From Micromonospora sp. U21 (GTDB taxonomy: Bacteria; Actinomycetota; Actinomycetes; Mycobacteriales; Micromonosporaceae): a stretch of 64,000 nucleotides of DNA. The stretch covers positions 186,001-250,000 of the forward strand of contig NZ_JAGPYK010000001.1 of assembly GCF_018070045.1 (NCBI RefSeq). The letters are read 5' to 3'. The notes beneath the pieces were generated by a model. That model searched no databases, was not told where the DNA came from, and worked only from the letters and a program-made list of their open reading frames with translations. Made by a program: the position numbers and the translations under genes. Each line of letters opens with the position of its first letter. The stretch's first letter is position 1. Shown in pieces: positions 8,744 to 17,516 of this stretch.

Positions 8744-10434
8744 GCGGCGTCATTCCAATCGCCCGCGAGCGGCTCCTCGGGCTGCTGCCGGGCCGAGCCG
8801 ACTGGGCGGCCGTCCACCGTTCACCGCGCCGGGACCTGCTGGCCGGGCTCACCGTTGCGGTGGTGGCGCTGCCGCTGGCGCTGGCGTTCGGGGTCACCTC
8901 CGGGCTGGGCGCCCAGGCCGGGCTGATCACCGCCGTGATCGCCGGCGCGGTGGCCGCCGTCTTCGGCGGCTCCAACCTCCAGGTCTCCGGGCCGACCGGG
9001 GCGATGACCGTGGTGCTGGTGCCGGTGGTGCAGCAGTTCGGCGCCACCGGGGTGCTCATGGTCGGGGCGATGGCCGGCCTGGTGCTGATCGCGCTCGCCG
9101 TGGCCCGCCTGGGCCGGTACGTCCGCTACCTGCCCACCCCCGTGCTGGAGGGTTTCACCGCCGGCATCGCCGTGGTCATCGCCCTGCAACAGGTGCCAGC
9201 AGCGCTCGGCGTCACCGACGCGCACGGCGAGAAGGTCTGGGCCGTCGCCGCCGACGCGGTCGCCCGTTTCGTCGTACACCCACGGCCGGCCGCGCTCGCG
9301 GTGGCCCTCGCCGTCGCGGCGCTGATGCTGCTGGGCGCCCGGTGGCGGCCCGGCCTGCCGTTCTCGTTGCTCGGCGTGGGGGCCGCCACCGTCCTCGTCG
9401 AGGTCCTCCCGGTCGACCTGGTCCGGATCGGCGCGCTGCCCCAAGGCCTGCCCGCGCCCTCGCTCGGCTTCCTCGACCTCGACGCGTTCGGCGTGCTGCT
9501 GCCCAGCGCGCTCGCGGTCGCCGCGCTCGCCGCGCTGGAGAGCCTGCTCTCCGCCACCGTCGCCGACGGCATGACCGTCGGTGAACGGCACGACCCGGAC
9601 CGGGAACTGTTCGGTCAGGGGCTGGCCAACCTCGCCGCCCCGCTCTTCGGCGGCATCCCGGCGACCGCCGCCATCGCCCGTACGGCGGTCAACGTCCGCG
9701 CCGGTGCGGCCTCGAAGCTGGCGGCCCTCACCCATGCCGTCGCCCTCGCGGCGATCGTGCTGGCCGCCGCGCCGCTGGTCGGCCGGATCCCGCTCGCCGC
9801 CCTGGCCGGGGTGCTGCTGGCCACCACGGTCCGCATGGTGGAGGCTGGCTCGCTGTGGGCGTTGGCCCGGGCCACCCGGGGCGATGCGGTCGTGCTGGTG
9901 CTCACCTTCGCCGTCACCGTGATCTGGGACCTGGTCACCGCCGTCGCGGTCGGCGTCGGCGTCGCCGTGGTGCTCGCCCTGCGCGCGGTGGCCCGCAGCG
10001 CCCGGCTGGAACAGGTGCCCCTCGACCACGGGGAACACAGCGCCGAGGAGTACGCGCTGCTCACCGAGCACATCGTCGCGTACCGGCTGGACGGGCCGCT
10101 CTTCTTCGCTGCGGCCCACACCTTCCTGCTCGAACTCTCCGAGGTCGCCGACGTCCGCGTCGTCATCCTGCGGATGTCCCGGGTGACCACCATGGACGCC
10201 ACCGGCGCGCAGGTCCTCGGCGACGCGATCCGACGACTACGCGGACGCGGGATCACCGTGCTGCTCTCCGGCATCACCCCCGCCCACGACCAGGTCCTCG
10301 CCACCCTCGGAGTGGCCGACGACCTACGCCGCGAGGGGCTGGTCTTCCCGGACACCCCGGCCGCGATCCGGCACGCCCGCGCGGCTGCGCTCTCCGCGGC
10401 GGACGACCCGCGCATCCCGGGGAGCAGGAAATGA
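8740..10434 (+). CDS. SulP-family anion permease with STAS domain
   Basis: 564 residues from GTG 8740, coupled to the ArsR stop. About 11 membrane segments begin at RDLLAGLTVAVVALPLALAF. The SulP signature is SNLQVSGPTGAMTVV. A cytoplasmic STAS domain occupies the last 120 residues (LDGPLFFAAAHTFLLEL to MDATGAQVL). SulP proteins move sulfate, bicarbonate or other anions. The actual ion is not deducible, and no carbonic anhydrase or sulfate-assimilation gene is adjacent. Control by an ArsR repressor is notable for this family. Confidence 0.9.
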   Translation: MSGVIPIARERLLGLLPGRADWAAVHRSPRRDLLAGLTVAVVALPLALAFGVTSGLGAQAGLITAVIAGAVAAVFGGSNLQVSGPTGAMTVVLVPVVQQFGATGVLMVGAMAGLVLIALAVARLGRYVRYLPTPVLEGFTAGIAVVIALQQVPAALGVTDAHGEKVWAVAADAVARFVVHPRPAALAVALAVAALMLLGARWRPGLPFSLLGVGAATVLVEVLPVDLVRIGALPQGLPAPSLGFLDLDAFGVLLPSALAVAALAALESLLSATVADGMTVGERHDPDRELFGQGLANLAAPLFGGIPATAAIARTAVNVRAGAASKLAALTHAVALAAIVLAAAPLVGRIPLAALAGVLLATTVRMVEAGSLWALARATRGDAVVLVLTFAVTVIWDLVTAVAVGVGVAVVLALRAVARSARLEQVPLDHGEHSAEEYALLTEHIVAYRLDGPLFFAAAHTFLLELSEVADVRVVILRMSRVTTMDATGAQVLGDAIRRLRGRGITVLLSGITPAHDQVLATLGVADDLRREGLVFPDTPAAIRHARAAALSAADDPRIPGSRK

Positions 10435-10967
10435 TCACCGAACATGTCCGAGACGCGGCGGCGACGGCGTTCGTCTTCGGCTTCTTCGCCTCCAGCTGGT
10501 TCGGCTGGGCGCAGGAGGCGCCCCTGAAGCCGTGGCGGCCGGTGCTCATCGTCGGTTCGGTTCTCTCGCTGCTCACGGCCGCCGCCGGGGCCCTGCTCGC
10601 CTGGAGTCACTGGTCGGACGGTACGGCGTTCGACGCCGACACCAGCCCCACCTTCGGCCTCGTCGTCGGCGTCGAGTTCGGCGTCGCCGCGGTCGGCGCC
10701 GGGCTGCTCGCCCTGCTGGGGCGCCGGAAGCTGATCGCCGCCTGGGTCGCCCTCGTCGTGGGCGTGCACCTTTTCCCGGTGGCGGCGCTGATCGAGTACC
10801 CGTTGATCCATCTGGTCGCAGCCCTGGTCACCGTGACGGCGGTCGCGGCGGTCCCGGTCGCCCGCGCCCGCGCCGTGGCGGTGAGTGCGATGGTCGGGCT
10901 CGGCACCGGCGGCGTGCTCCTGGTCGCCGCGGTGTCCTCCCTGCTCATCGCCCTGGTGGGCTACTGA
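10431..10967 (+). CDS. conserved membrane protein of unknown function
   Basis: 178 residues, starting at an ATG that overlaps the SulP stop (ATGA), so it is translationally coupled and belongs to the same operon. Five or six hydrophobic segments cover most of it (VLIVGSVLSLLTAAAGALLAW, LIAAWVALVVGVHLFPVAAL, GGVLLVAAVSSLLIALVGY). No named family was recognised. Its constant partner position suggests an accessory role to the transporter or the sensing regulator. Confidence 0.75.
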   Translation: MITEHVRDAAATAFVFGFFASSWFGWAQEAPLKPWRPVLIVGSVLSLLTAAAGALLAWSHWSDGTAFDADTSPTFGLVVGVEFGVAAVGAGLLALLGRRKLIAAWVALVVGVHLFPVAALIEYPLIHLVAALVTVTAVAAVPVARARAVAVSAMVGLGTGGVLLVAAVSSLLIALVGY

Positions 10968-11025
10968 CGCCGGCTGTCGTCGGGCCGGGTCACGGCACGG
11001 CGTGGCCCATCCGCTGACGGGGGGC

Positions 11026-11066
11026 GAGCGGTGGGTCCGAAGGAGTCTCCTCCAGACCCGCCGCTC
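11026..11066. terminator. bidirectional terminator hairpin
   Basis: GAGCGGTGGGTC (11026-11037) pairs with GACCCGCCGCTC (11055-11066) with one G-U pair, and an inner AGGAG/CTCCT pairing. It lies between the convergent ends of the SulP operon and cutC. There is no long T-run. Confidence 0.5.
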
Positions 11067-11075
11067 AACAGAGGG

Positions 11076-11819
11076 TCAGGCCCGCGCGGCGGCGAGCACC
11101 TGGCCGACCAGGGCCCCCGACGTGCCCGACCGCTCGTACTCGGGCCGGTTGAGGGTGCCACCCATCAGTGGCGCCGGGTTGCGGTGCACCGCCGGGCTGT
11201 CCGAGCTGACCAGGGCCGCGAAGTGGTACTCGTCGGCGCCGGTCGCCTCGACGATCCGGGCGATGTTGCGCGGGGTGATCCCGCCGCCCGGCATGATGAC
11301 GATCCGCCCGGCGGCCCGGCGCACCAGGTCGGCGATGAGCGGAGCACCCTCCAGCACGCTGACCTCCTGACCCGAGGTGAGCACCCGGTGCACTCCCAGC
11401 TCGACCAGCTGCTCCAGGGCCGCGTACGGGTTGCGGGTCATGTCGAACGCGCGGTGGAAGGTGATGCTGGCGCCACCGGCGGCGGCGATCAGCCGACGGG
11501 TCGTCGGCACGTCGACGTCACCCTCGGCGGTCAGCGCACCGATCACGATGCCGTGCGCGCCGGCCGCCACCGCGGCCCGCACGTCCCGCTCCATCGCCTC
11601 GATTTCCAGCGGCGAGTAGATGAAGTCGCCCGCCCGCGGCCGGACGATCACGTGCACCCGGATTCGGGTGACGCTGCGCAGGGTCGTCTCGATCGTGCCC
11701 AGGCTGGGCGTCAACCCGCCGTCGAAGAGCGCGGAGCACAGCTCCACCCGGTCGGCGCCGGCCTCCTCGGCGGCGACCGCCCCCTCGACGCTGTCGATGC
11801 AGATCTCGAATGTGCTCAT
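11076..11819 (-). CDS. cutC: CutC family protein
   Basis: 247 residues from ATG 11819 (MSTFEICIDSVEGAVAAEEAG), whose ATG overlaps the stop of the asparaginase gene. It is a TIM-barrel CutC: GADRVELCSALFDGGLTPS, VHVIVRPRAGDFIY, ITFHRAFD and IMPGGGITPRN. CutC was named for copper homeostasis in E. coli, but that role is disputed. Here it is the last gene of an amino acid transporter operon, which argues for a metabolic role. Confidence 0.88.
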   Translation of the reverse strand: MSTFEICIDSVEGAVAAEEAGADRVELCSALFDGGLTPSLGTIETTLRSVTRIRVHVIVRPRAGDFIYSPLEIEAMERDVRAAVAAGAHGIVIGALTAEGDVDVPTTRRLIAAAGGASITFHRAFDMTRNPYAALEQLVELGVHRVLTSGQEVSVLEGAPLIADLVRRAAGRIVIMPGGGITPRNIARIVEATGADEYHFAALVSSDSPAVHRNPAPLMGGTLNRPEYERSGTSGALVGQVLAAARA

Positions 11820-12832
11820 GACTCTTCCTTTTCGGTGCGAGAGGGTGCCCGGGTCCAATCGATGACGGCGGTGACGGCGCCGACCGGTTCGCCGCCGCCG
11901 AGCACCGGCACCCGGCGCAGCGCGTCGGCCCCGCCGACCGGTACACCCACGGCGTCCAGGGCGGCGAGGACGATGGCGGTGGTGGCTCGGGGTGAGCCGT
12001 CGACCACCTTCACCGCCACCGCGTGGCCATCCGGAGCGGCCACCGCGAGCACGCCCTCGGCCCCACCCTTGGCGAGAACGCCGGGCAGCGCCCGCATCAG
12101 GTCGGTGTTGGGGTGCCCGTGCCAGCCGCCCACATACTCCGGGTGCTGGCGCATGGCCTGGGCGACCCGCGCCTCGTGACTGCCGGCGGGCGCGGTGACC
12201 AGCGCCTGGAACGTGCGGGCCAGGCCGGTCAGCGGCAGGCCGAACAGCGGAGCGCCGCAGCCGTCGACGGCGCGGTGCGCGATCGGAGTGTGGGCGAGCC
12301 GGGCGATGGTGGCTGCCGTCTCCCGCTGGAGCGGGTGGTCGGGATCGAGGTAGTCGTGCGTGCTCCAGGACCGGGCGACGCAGGCGACGAGCATCGCGGC
12401 GTGCTTGCCCGAACAGTTCATCCGGATCCGCTCACGCTGTCCGCCGGCACGGATCAGCCGCTCCCGGGTTGGCTCGTCCTCCGGCCAGTCCACCGGGCAG
12501 CCGAGCGCGTCCTCGTTCAGGCCCGCGTCGGCGAGCATCGTCCGGACCACCTCGACGTGCCGGTCGTCGCCGGTGTGGCTGCCGGCGGCGAGGGCCAGTG
12601 CCGGACCGGTCAGCGGGTCGGCATCGCCCGTCCCGGCGGTCGCCGCGACGCGGCACGCCAGCGCCTGCACCGGCTTGAGGGTGGAGCGGGGGAGCACCGG
12701 TTCGTCGGGCACGCCGGCTTCGAGGGCGACCGCCCCGTCCGGGTCGAGCACCACGACGCTGCCGTGGTGCCGGCTCTCGACGAAGCCGTTGCGGACGACC
12801 CGGGCCAGTTCGGCGTAGCGGGGAATGGTCAC
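11816..12832 (-). CDS. L-asparaginase II family amidohydrolase
   Basis: 338 residues from GTG 12832 (VTIPRYAELARVVRNGFVE), overlapping the permease stop (GTGA). Typical motifs of the actinobacterial asparaginase II family are seen: RSTLKPVQALA, GSHTGD, NCSGKHAAMLVAC, DGCGAPLFGLPL and KGGAEGVLAVA. It probably hydrolyses asparagine or a related amide. Its coupling to an ABC uptake system suggests it acts on the imported compound. Confidence 0.85.
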   Translation of the reverse strand: MTIPRYAELARVVRNGFVESRHHGSVVVLDPDGAVALEAGVPDEPVLPRSTLKPVQALACRVAATAGTGDADPLTGPALALAAGSHTGDDRHVEVVRTMLADAGLNEDALGCPVDWPEDEPTRERLIRAGGQRERIRMNCSGKHAAMLVACVARSWSTHDYLDPDHPLQRETAATIARLAHTPIAHRAVDGCGAPLFGLPLTGLARTFQALVTAPAGSHEARVAQAMRQHPEYVGGWHGHPNTDLMRALPGVLAKGGAEGVLAVAAPDGHAVAVKVVDGSPRATTAIVLAALDAVGVPVGGADALRRVPVLGGGEPVGAVTAVIDWTRAPSRTEKEES

Positions 12833-13698
12833 CGGGGCGTGTTCCCTTCGATGAGCGGTGGCGGCAGGTCCGCGGTACGTCGTCCGCGCCGGCCGCTGAG
12901 GCGGCCGTTGCGGGCCTGGAGCACGCGGGCGAACTTCGACAGCGAGGCGTTGACCACCAGGTAGATCAGCGCCACCACCAGGAACGTCTGGATCAGCAGG
13001 TGGGTGTACGACGAGAGCACCTGCCCGCTGTAGAGCAGCTCGGTGTAGCTGACCACGAAGCCGAGCGAGGTGTCCTTGAGCAGCCCGACCAGTTGGCTGA
13101 CCAGGGAAGGGGCGAGCTGGACCAGCGCCTGTGGCAGCACCACCAGCGCCATGACCTGCCCCCGGCGCAGCCCGACCGCGAGGCCGGCCTCGGTCTGCCC
13201 CCGGTCCAGGGCCAGGATGCCGGCCCGGAAGATCTCCGCGAACGCCGCCGAGTTGGAGACCACCAGCGGCACCACGAGCTTCCAGAACAGCGGGAAGTTC
13301 AGCCCGTACTGCGGCAGGGCGAACAGCGTCACGTAGATCAGCAGCAGCGCGGGCACGGTCCGGAAGATCTCCACGTACGCGCCGGCCGCCCAGCGGAGCG
13401 GCCGACGCGTCGACAGCCGACCGAGCGCCAGCAGCAGCCCGAGCGCGGCGCTGAGCACGGCGGTCGCGGCGGCGGCGCGCAGGGTGGCCCAGAGGCCGGT
13501 GAGCAGGTACCGCCAGATCGGCCAGGTGGTGAACGGCTGCCAACGCTCAGCGGCGAGTTCGCCGTGGCTGGCGAACTGGTGCACCGCGGCGACGACGGCG
13601 CCGGCCAGGACGACCGCGCCGAGCACGGTGGCGATCCTGATCCGCCTTCGGGCGCGGGGGCCGGGCTCGTCGAAGAGGATCTGTCTGGTCTGGTTCAT
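12829..13698 (-). CDS. polar amino acid ABC transporter permease (second subunit)
   Basis: 289 residues with an N-terminal anchor and a five-segment HisM/GlnP-type permease domain (TLRAAAATAVLSAALGLLLAL). The EAA-like loop reads EAGLAVGLRRGQVMALVVLPQAL. It overlaps its neighbours on both sides by four bases. The longer C-terminus resembles GluD of the actinobacterial glutamate system. Confidence 0.88.
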   Translation of the reverse strand: MNQTRQILFDEPGPRARRRIRIATVLGAVVLAGAVVAAVHQFASHGELAAERWQPFTTWPIWRYLLTGLWATLRAAAATAVLSAALGLLLALGRLSTRRPLRWAAGAYVEIFRTVPALLLIYVTLFALPQYGLNFPLFWKLVVPLVVSNSAAFAEIFRAGILALDRGQTEAGLAVGLRRGQVMALVVLPQALVQLAPSLVSQLVGLLKDTSLGFVVSYTELLYSGQVLSSYTHLLIQTFLVVALIYLVVNASLSKFARVLQARNGRLSGRRGRRTADLPPPLIEGNTPR

Positions 13699-14339
13699 CG
13701 GACGATCGCCAGCCTTCGCTCGAGCAGGCCGGTGACCTGACCGATGATCAGCGCCAGCAGCATGTAGGCGAGGCCCGCGCCGGTGAACACGGCGATCGGC
13801 TGGGCCTCGACGAGGTTCACGTTGTTGGCCGCCTGGGTCAGCTCGACCACCCCGACGGCTGCGGCCAGCGAGGTGTTCATCAGCAGCGCGATGCAGATGT
13901 TGCCGATCGGCTGGATCACCGCCCTCAGTCCCTGCGGCAGGATCACGTGCCGCAGGGACTGGCCGAAGGTGAGCCCGATCGCGCGGGCGGCCTCGGCCTG
14001 ACCGACGCCGACCGTGTTGATCCCGGCCCGGATCGCCTCGGCCAGGTACGCCCCCTCGTAGGCGGCGATGACGATGGCGGCGGACGTGAACAGCGGGAAC
14101 GAGATGCCGATGGTCGGCAGCGCGAAGACGAAGAGCACCAGCAGCGCCAGCAGCGGCAGGTTCTGGAGCACCTCGACGTACGCCGTGCCGATGGCGCGTA
14201 GCAGCGCGACGGGTGCGATTCGCAGGGTGGCCACGACGATGCCCAGCAGCATCGCCCCGACGGTGGTCACGACGGTCAGTTCGACCGTCGTGACCAGGCC
14301 GTGGCCGAGTTGGCTCAGGTGGGCGGTGAGGGCGTCCAT
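13695..14339 (-). CDS. polar amino acid ABC transporter permease (first subunit)
   Basis: 214 residues. It is a HisM/GlnP-type permease with TTVGAMLLGIVVATLRIAPV and the loop EAARAIGLTFGQSLRHVILPQGL that contacts the ATPase. Its stop overlaps the start of the second permease. It resembles GluC, and the pair would form the heterodimeric channel. Confidence 0.88.
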   Translation of the reverse strand: MDALTAHLSQLGHGLVTTVELTVVTTVGAMLLGIVVATLRIAPVALLRAIGTAYVEVLQNLPLLALLVLFVFALPTIGISFPLFTSAAIVIAAYEGAYLAEAIRAGINTVGVGQAEAARAIGLTFGQSLRHVILPQGLRAVIQPIGNICIALLMNTSLAAAVGVVELTQAANNVNLVEAQPIAVFTGAGLAYMLLALIIGQVTGLLERRLAIVR

Positions 14340-14355
14340 CGGCGCGGGAGGCTGC

Positions 14356-15324
14356 TCAGGAACCGTCGGCGGAACCGATGACCGGCGGGGTGGGCGCCCC
14401 GCCCTCGACCACCGAGCCGAGCGTGCCCTCCCAGACCTTCGCCCAGGTGCCGTCGGCCTGGATCTTCTTCAGCCAGTTGTTGACGAACTCCTTGAACTGC
14501 GCGTCTTCCCGGTTCAGTCCGATGCCGTACGCCTCGGTGGTGAACGGCTCGCCGACCACCTTCATGCCGGGGTTTGCCTTGGCGTTCGAGGCGAGCAGGG
14601 TGAAGTCCTGCACGTACGCCTCGCCGCGGTTCTGCAGCAGCGCCTGCACCGCCTGCGGGTCGGTGCCGAACGCGACCTGCTTGGAACCGGGGGCGGCGCT
14701 GGGCAGCGCGGTGACCGCGGGGGTGTTCGCCCCGACGATGACGGTCTTTCCGGCGAGGTCCTTGACGCTCTTGATCGAGGTGTCGTCCTTGCGGACCCCG
14801 ACCGCCAGGCCGGAGGTGAGGTACGGCCCGGCGAAGGCGACCTGGGTGGCCCGCTGCGGGGTGATGGTGTACGTCTGGAAGACCGCGTCCACCGACTTGG
14901 CCTGGAGCATCGCCTCCCGGGTCTGGGTGCCGATGGTCGTGGTCTTCACCTCGGGCTTGCCGATGATGTACTTCGCCAGCAGCTTGGCCATGTCTGCGTC
15001 GAAGCCTTCGATGGTGCCGCTGACCGGGTTCTGCTGGGAGAGCAGCGGGGCGTCCAGGGAGCCGCCGACGATCAGGTGGCCGCGCTTGCGGATCGCGTCC
15101 ATGGTGGAGCCCGCCGGGATGTCCGCGTCGGTGGCCACCGGGGCGGCGTCGTACACCGACTGGGCGACCACGCCATCGCCGCCCAGGCCGGGGTTGCCGG
15201 GCAGGGCCGGTGGCGTGTTGCCACCGTCGCCGCCGCAGCCCGCGGCGGCGAGGGCCACCGCCACCGCCGTGGCGGTGAGGCCGAGCGAGCGCCGCCTGGT
15301 GTGGCTCATCTTGAGAATTGACAT
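14356..15324 (-). CDS. amino acid ABC transporter substrate-binding lipoprotein
   Basis: 322 residues from ATG 15324 with GGGAGGG upstream. The signal peptide ends in a lipobox (ALAAAGC) and a Gly-rich stretch. The mature part is a family 3 solute-binding protein (GSLDAPLLSQQNP, GFDADMAKLLAKY, DAVFQTYTITPQR, GLAVGVRKDD), as in GluB. It is the surface receptor of the system. The ligand is probably a polar or acidic amino acid or amide, given the downstream asparaginase. Confidence 0.9.
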   Translation of the reverse strand: MSILKMSHTRRRSLGLTATAVAVALAAAGCGGDGGNTPPALPGNPGLGGDGVVAQSVYDAAPVATDADIPAGSTMDAIRKRGHLIVGGSLDAPLLSQQNPVSGTIEGFDADMAKLLAKYIIGKPEVKTTTIGTQTREAMLQAKSVDAVFQTYTITPQRATQVAFAGPYLTSGLAVGVRKDDTSIKSVKDLAGKTVIVGANTPAVTALPSAAPGSKQVAFGTDPQAVQALLQNRGEAYVQDFTLLASNAKANPGMKVVGEPFTTEAYGIGLNREDAQFKEFVNNWLKKIQADGTWAKVWEGTLGSVVEGGAPTPPVIGSADGS

Positions 15325-15343
15325 GACACCCTCCCGTTGGGGG

Positions 15344-16138
15344 CTAGTGCTGGAGGATCTTGGACAGGAAGTCGCGGGCCCGCTCGGTGCGCGGGGCTGC
15401 GAAGAAGTCGTCGGGGGCGCCGGACTCGACGATCCGGCCGTCGTCCATGAAGACGACGCGGTCGGCGGCACGGCGGGCGAAACCCATCTCGTGGGTCACC
15501 ACGATCATGGTCATGCCCTCGGCGGCGAGGGAGACCATCACGTCGAGCACCTCGTTGACCATCTCCGGGTCGAGGGCCGAGGTCGGTTCGTCGAAGAGCA
15601 GCACCTTCGGCCGCATGGCCAGTGCCCGGGCGATGGCGGCGCGCTGCTGCTGCCCGCCGGAGAGCTGGGCCGGGAAGTGGTCCGCCTTGTCGGCGATGCC
15701 CACCCGCTCCAGCAGCGCCATCGCCTGCTGGCGCGCCTCGGGCCGGGGGACGCGGCGCACCCGGGTCGGGCCGAGGGTGACGTTGTCCAGCACCGTCCTG
15801 TGCCCGAAGAGGTTGAAGGACTGAAAGACCATGCCGACGTCGGCGCGCAGCCGGGCGAGCGCGCGGCCCTCGGCGGGCAGCGGCTCTCCGTCGACCTCGA
15901 TGCTGCCCTGCCCGGCCGTCTCCAGCCGGTTGAGGCAGCGGCACAGGGTCGACTTGCCGGAGCCGGACGGCCCCACCACGACGACCACCTCGCCGGCGGC
16001 CACCGTGAGGTCGATGTCCTTGAGCACGTGCAGCGGACCGAACCACTTGTGCAGGCCACGGACCGACACCATCGGCCGGTCCGGCCCTGTCGTCCCGGGC
16101 CGGCCGGCGAGGTCGGACGCCGTCGTCGGTGCCACCAC
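15344..16138 (-). CDS. amino acid ABC transporter ATP-binding protein
   Basis: 264 residues from GTG 16138, first gene of the operon. Walker A is GPSGSGKST, the Q-loop is in VFQSFNLF, the signature is LSGGQQQR, Walker B is [13 protein letters not shown] and the H-loop is VTHEMGFA. It is closest to the GlnQ/GluA type. A 125-base regulatory region separates it from the divergent ROK gene. Confidence 0.92.
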   Translation of the reverse strand: MVAPTTASDLAGRPGTTGPDRPMVSVRGLHKWFGPLHVLKDIDLTVAAGEVVVVVGPSGSGKSTLCRCLNRLETAGQGSIEVDGEPLPAEGRALARLRADVGMVFQSFNLFGHRTVLDNVTLGPTRVRRVPRPEARQQAMALLERVGIADKADHFPAQLSGGQQQRAAIARALAMRPKVLLFDEPTSALDPEMVNEVLDVMVSLAAEGMTMIVVTHEMGFARRAADRVVFMDDGRIVESGAPDDFFAAPRTERARDFLSKILQH

Positions 16139-16169
16139 ACGCCTACTTTCTTCGAGAGCAAAACCAAGT

Positions 16170-16188
16170 TTGCTTCAGATCGAAGCAA
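16170..16188. promoter_or_regulatory. inverted repeat, candidate ROK operator
   Basis: TTGCTTC (16170-16176) and GAAGCAA (16182-16188) are perfect 7-base arms around AGATC. Related fragments occur nearby (TTTCTTCGAGAGCAAAA at 16147-16163, GCAAACGAAG at 16211-16220, CAAACTTCG at 16238-16246). The region thus holds repeated GAAGCAA-like half-sites in an AT-richer island between the divergent transporter and ROK genes. Confidence 0.55.
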
Positions 16189-16263
16189 CAGCGTCATCTA
16201 AAGGTAGACAGCAAACGAAGTCAACAGGTTGCCGGAACAAACTTCGGGTGCTATGAACCTGAC

Positions 16264-17439
16264 GTGACGATTGACGACGCGCCGCGCGACGCTCTCCGGA
16301 GCGGCCCCCGGGAGCTGCTGCGGTGGGTGGCCAGTGGTGCGGCCGTCAGTCGGGCCGACCTGGCCCGGCTCTCCGGGCTGTCTCCGTCGACGGTCTCCCA
16401 GCGGGTGGAGGCGCTGATCAACCAGGGGCTGCTGGAGGAGACCGGCGCCGGCCGGTCCCGGGGTGGCCGACGGCCGCGCCAGCTCGCCGTGCCCACCGGC
16501 GGCGCCGTGGTCGGCGCCATCGACCTGGGCGCACACCACGCGCGCCTCGGCACGCTGGATCTCTCCGGCCGGGTCGTCCAGGCGCGCACCCGATCGGTGT
16601 CCATCGAGGACGGTCCGGAGGCCGTGCTCGGCGGGTTGCTGGCCGAGGTCTCCGCGCTGGCGGCCGCGCCGGAAAAGACCGGCGGCGCGTCGGCGGCGAG
16701 TGTGCTGCGAGGCATCGGCATCGGCATCCCCGGCCCGGTGCAGCACGCCACCGGGCGGATCGTCAGCCCGTCGCGGATGCCGGGCTGGAACGGCTTCGAC
16801 GTCGCCGCCTTCTGCGCCGACCGGGTCGAGGTGCCGGTCATCGTCGACAATGACGCCAACCTGATGGCGCTCGGTGCGCACCGCACGGCCCACCCCGAGC
16901 TGGACCACGCCGTCTACATCAAGGCCGGCACCGGGATCGGCTCCGGAGTGATCTCCAGTGGACGGCTGCACCGGGGCGCGCAGGGATCGGCCGGGGACAT
17001 CAGCCACTGCCGGGTGGTCGCCGATCCCGCACCGCCGTGCACCTGCGGCAACGCCGGTTGCCTGGAGGCGGTGGCCAGCGGCGCCGCCCTGGTCACCGCG
17101 CTACGCGACCAGGGCGTGCCCGTCTCGGACCTGACCGGCGTGATCCGCCTGATCGACGACGGCGACCGGCATGCCACCGCCCTGGCCCGGCAGGCCGGCC
17201 GGGCCATCGGCGAGATCCTGGCCGTGGTGGTCAACTTCTTCAACCCGCAGGTGGTGGCCATCGGCGGCCGGCTCGCCGACTGCGAACCACTGCTGGCCAG
17301 CGTGCGGGCCACCCTCTACGAGCGGTGCCTGCCGCTGGCCACCCAGACCCTGCTCATCGAGCGGGTCACCACCGGCCAGGACGTCGGCATCACGGGCGCC
17401 GCCCACCTGGTGATCGACCACGTCGTGGCGACCAGCTGA
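16264..17439 (+). CDS. ROK-family transcriptional repressor
   Basis: 391 residues from GTG 16264 (VTIDDAPRDALRSG). It has an N-terminal winged helix (VSRADLARLSGLSPSTVSQ) and then the ROK/actin-like domain with VGAIDLGAHHARLG, VIVDNDANLMALG and the zinc-type motif CTCGNAGCLE. ROK repressors usually sense sugars or sugar phosphates. Here it is divergent from an amino acid transporter-asparaginase-CutC operon, its probable target. It reads towards the lipoprotein gene and a shared terminator follows it. Confidence 0.88.
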   Translation: MTIDDAPRDALRSGPRELLRWVASGAAVSRADLARLSGLSPSTVSQRVEALINQGLLEETGAGRSRGGRRPRQLAVPTGGAVVGAIDLGAHHARLGTLDLSGRVVQARTRSVSIEDGPEAVLGGLLAEVSALAAAPEKTGGASAASVLRGIGIGIPGPVQHATGRIVSPSRMPGWNGFDVAAFCADRVEVPVIVDNDANLMALGAHRTAHPELDHAVYIKAGTGIGSGVISSGRLHRGAQGSAGDISHCRVVADPAPPCTCGNAGCLEAVASGAALVTALRDQGVPVSDLTGVIRLIDDGDRHATALARQAGRAIGEILAVVVNFFNPQVVAIGGRLADCEPLLASVRATLYERCLPLATQTLLIERVTTGQDVGITGAAHLVIDHVVATS

Positions 17440-17466
17440 CCCACCTGTCCGGCTCCTGGAACGGCA

Positions 17467-17502
17467 CTGCCCGGCCGGTGAGTCTCCTCGCCGGCCGGGC
17501 AG
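17467..17502. terminator. bidirectional terminator between ROK and lipoprotein genes
   Basis: Perfect 12-base stem CTGCCCGGCCGG (17467-17478) with CCGGCCGGGCAG (17491-17502) around a 12-base loop, between two convergent genes. Confidence 0.75.
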
Positions 17503-17516
17503 CAACCTGGCTCTGG

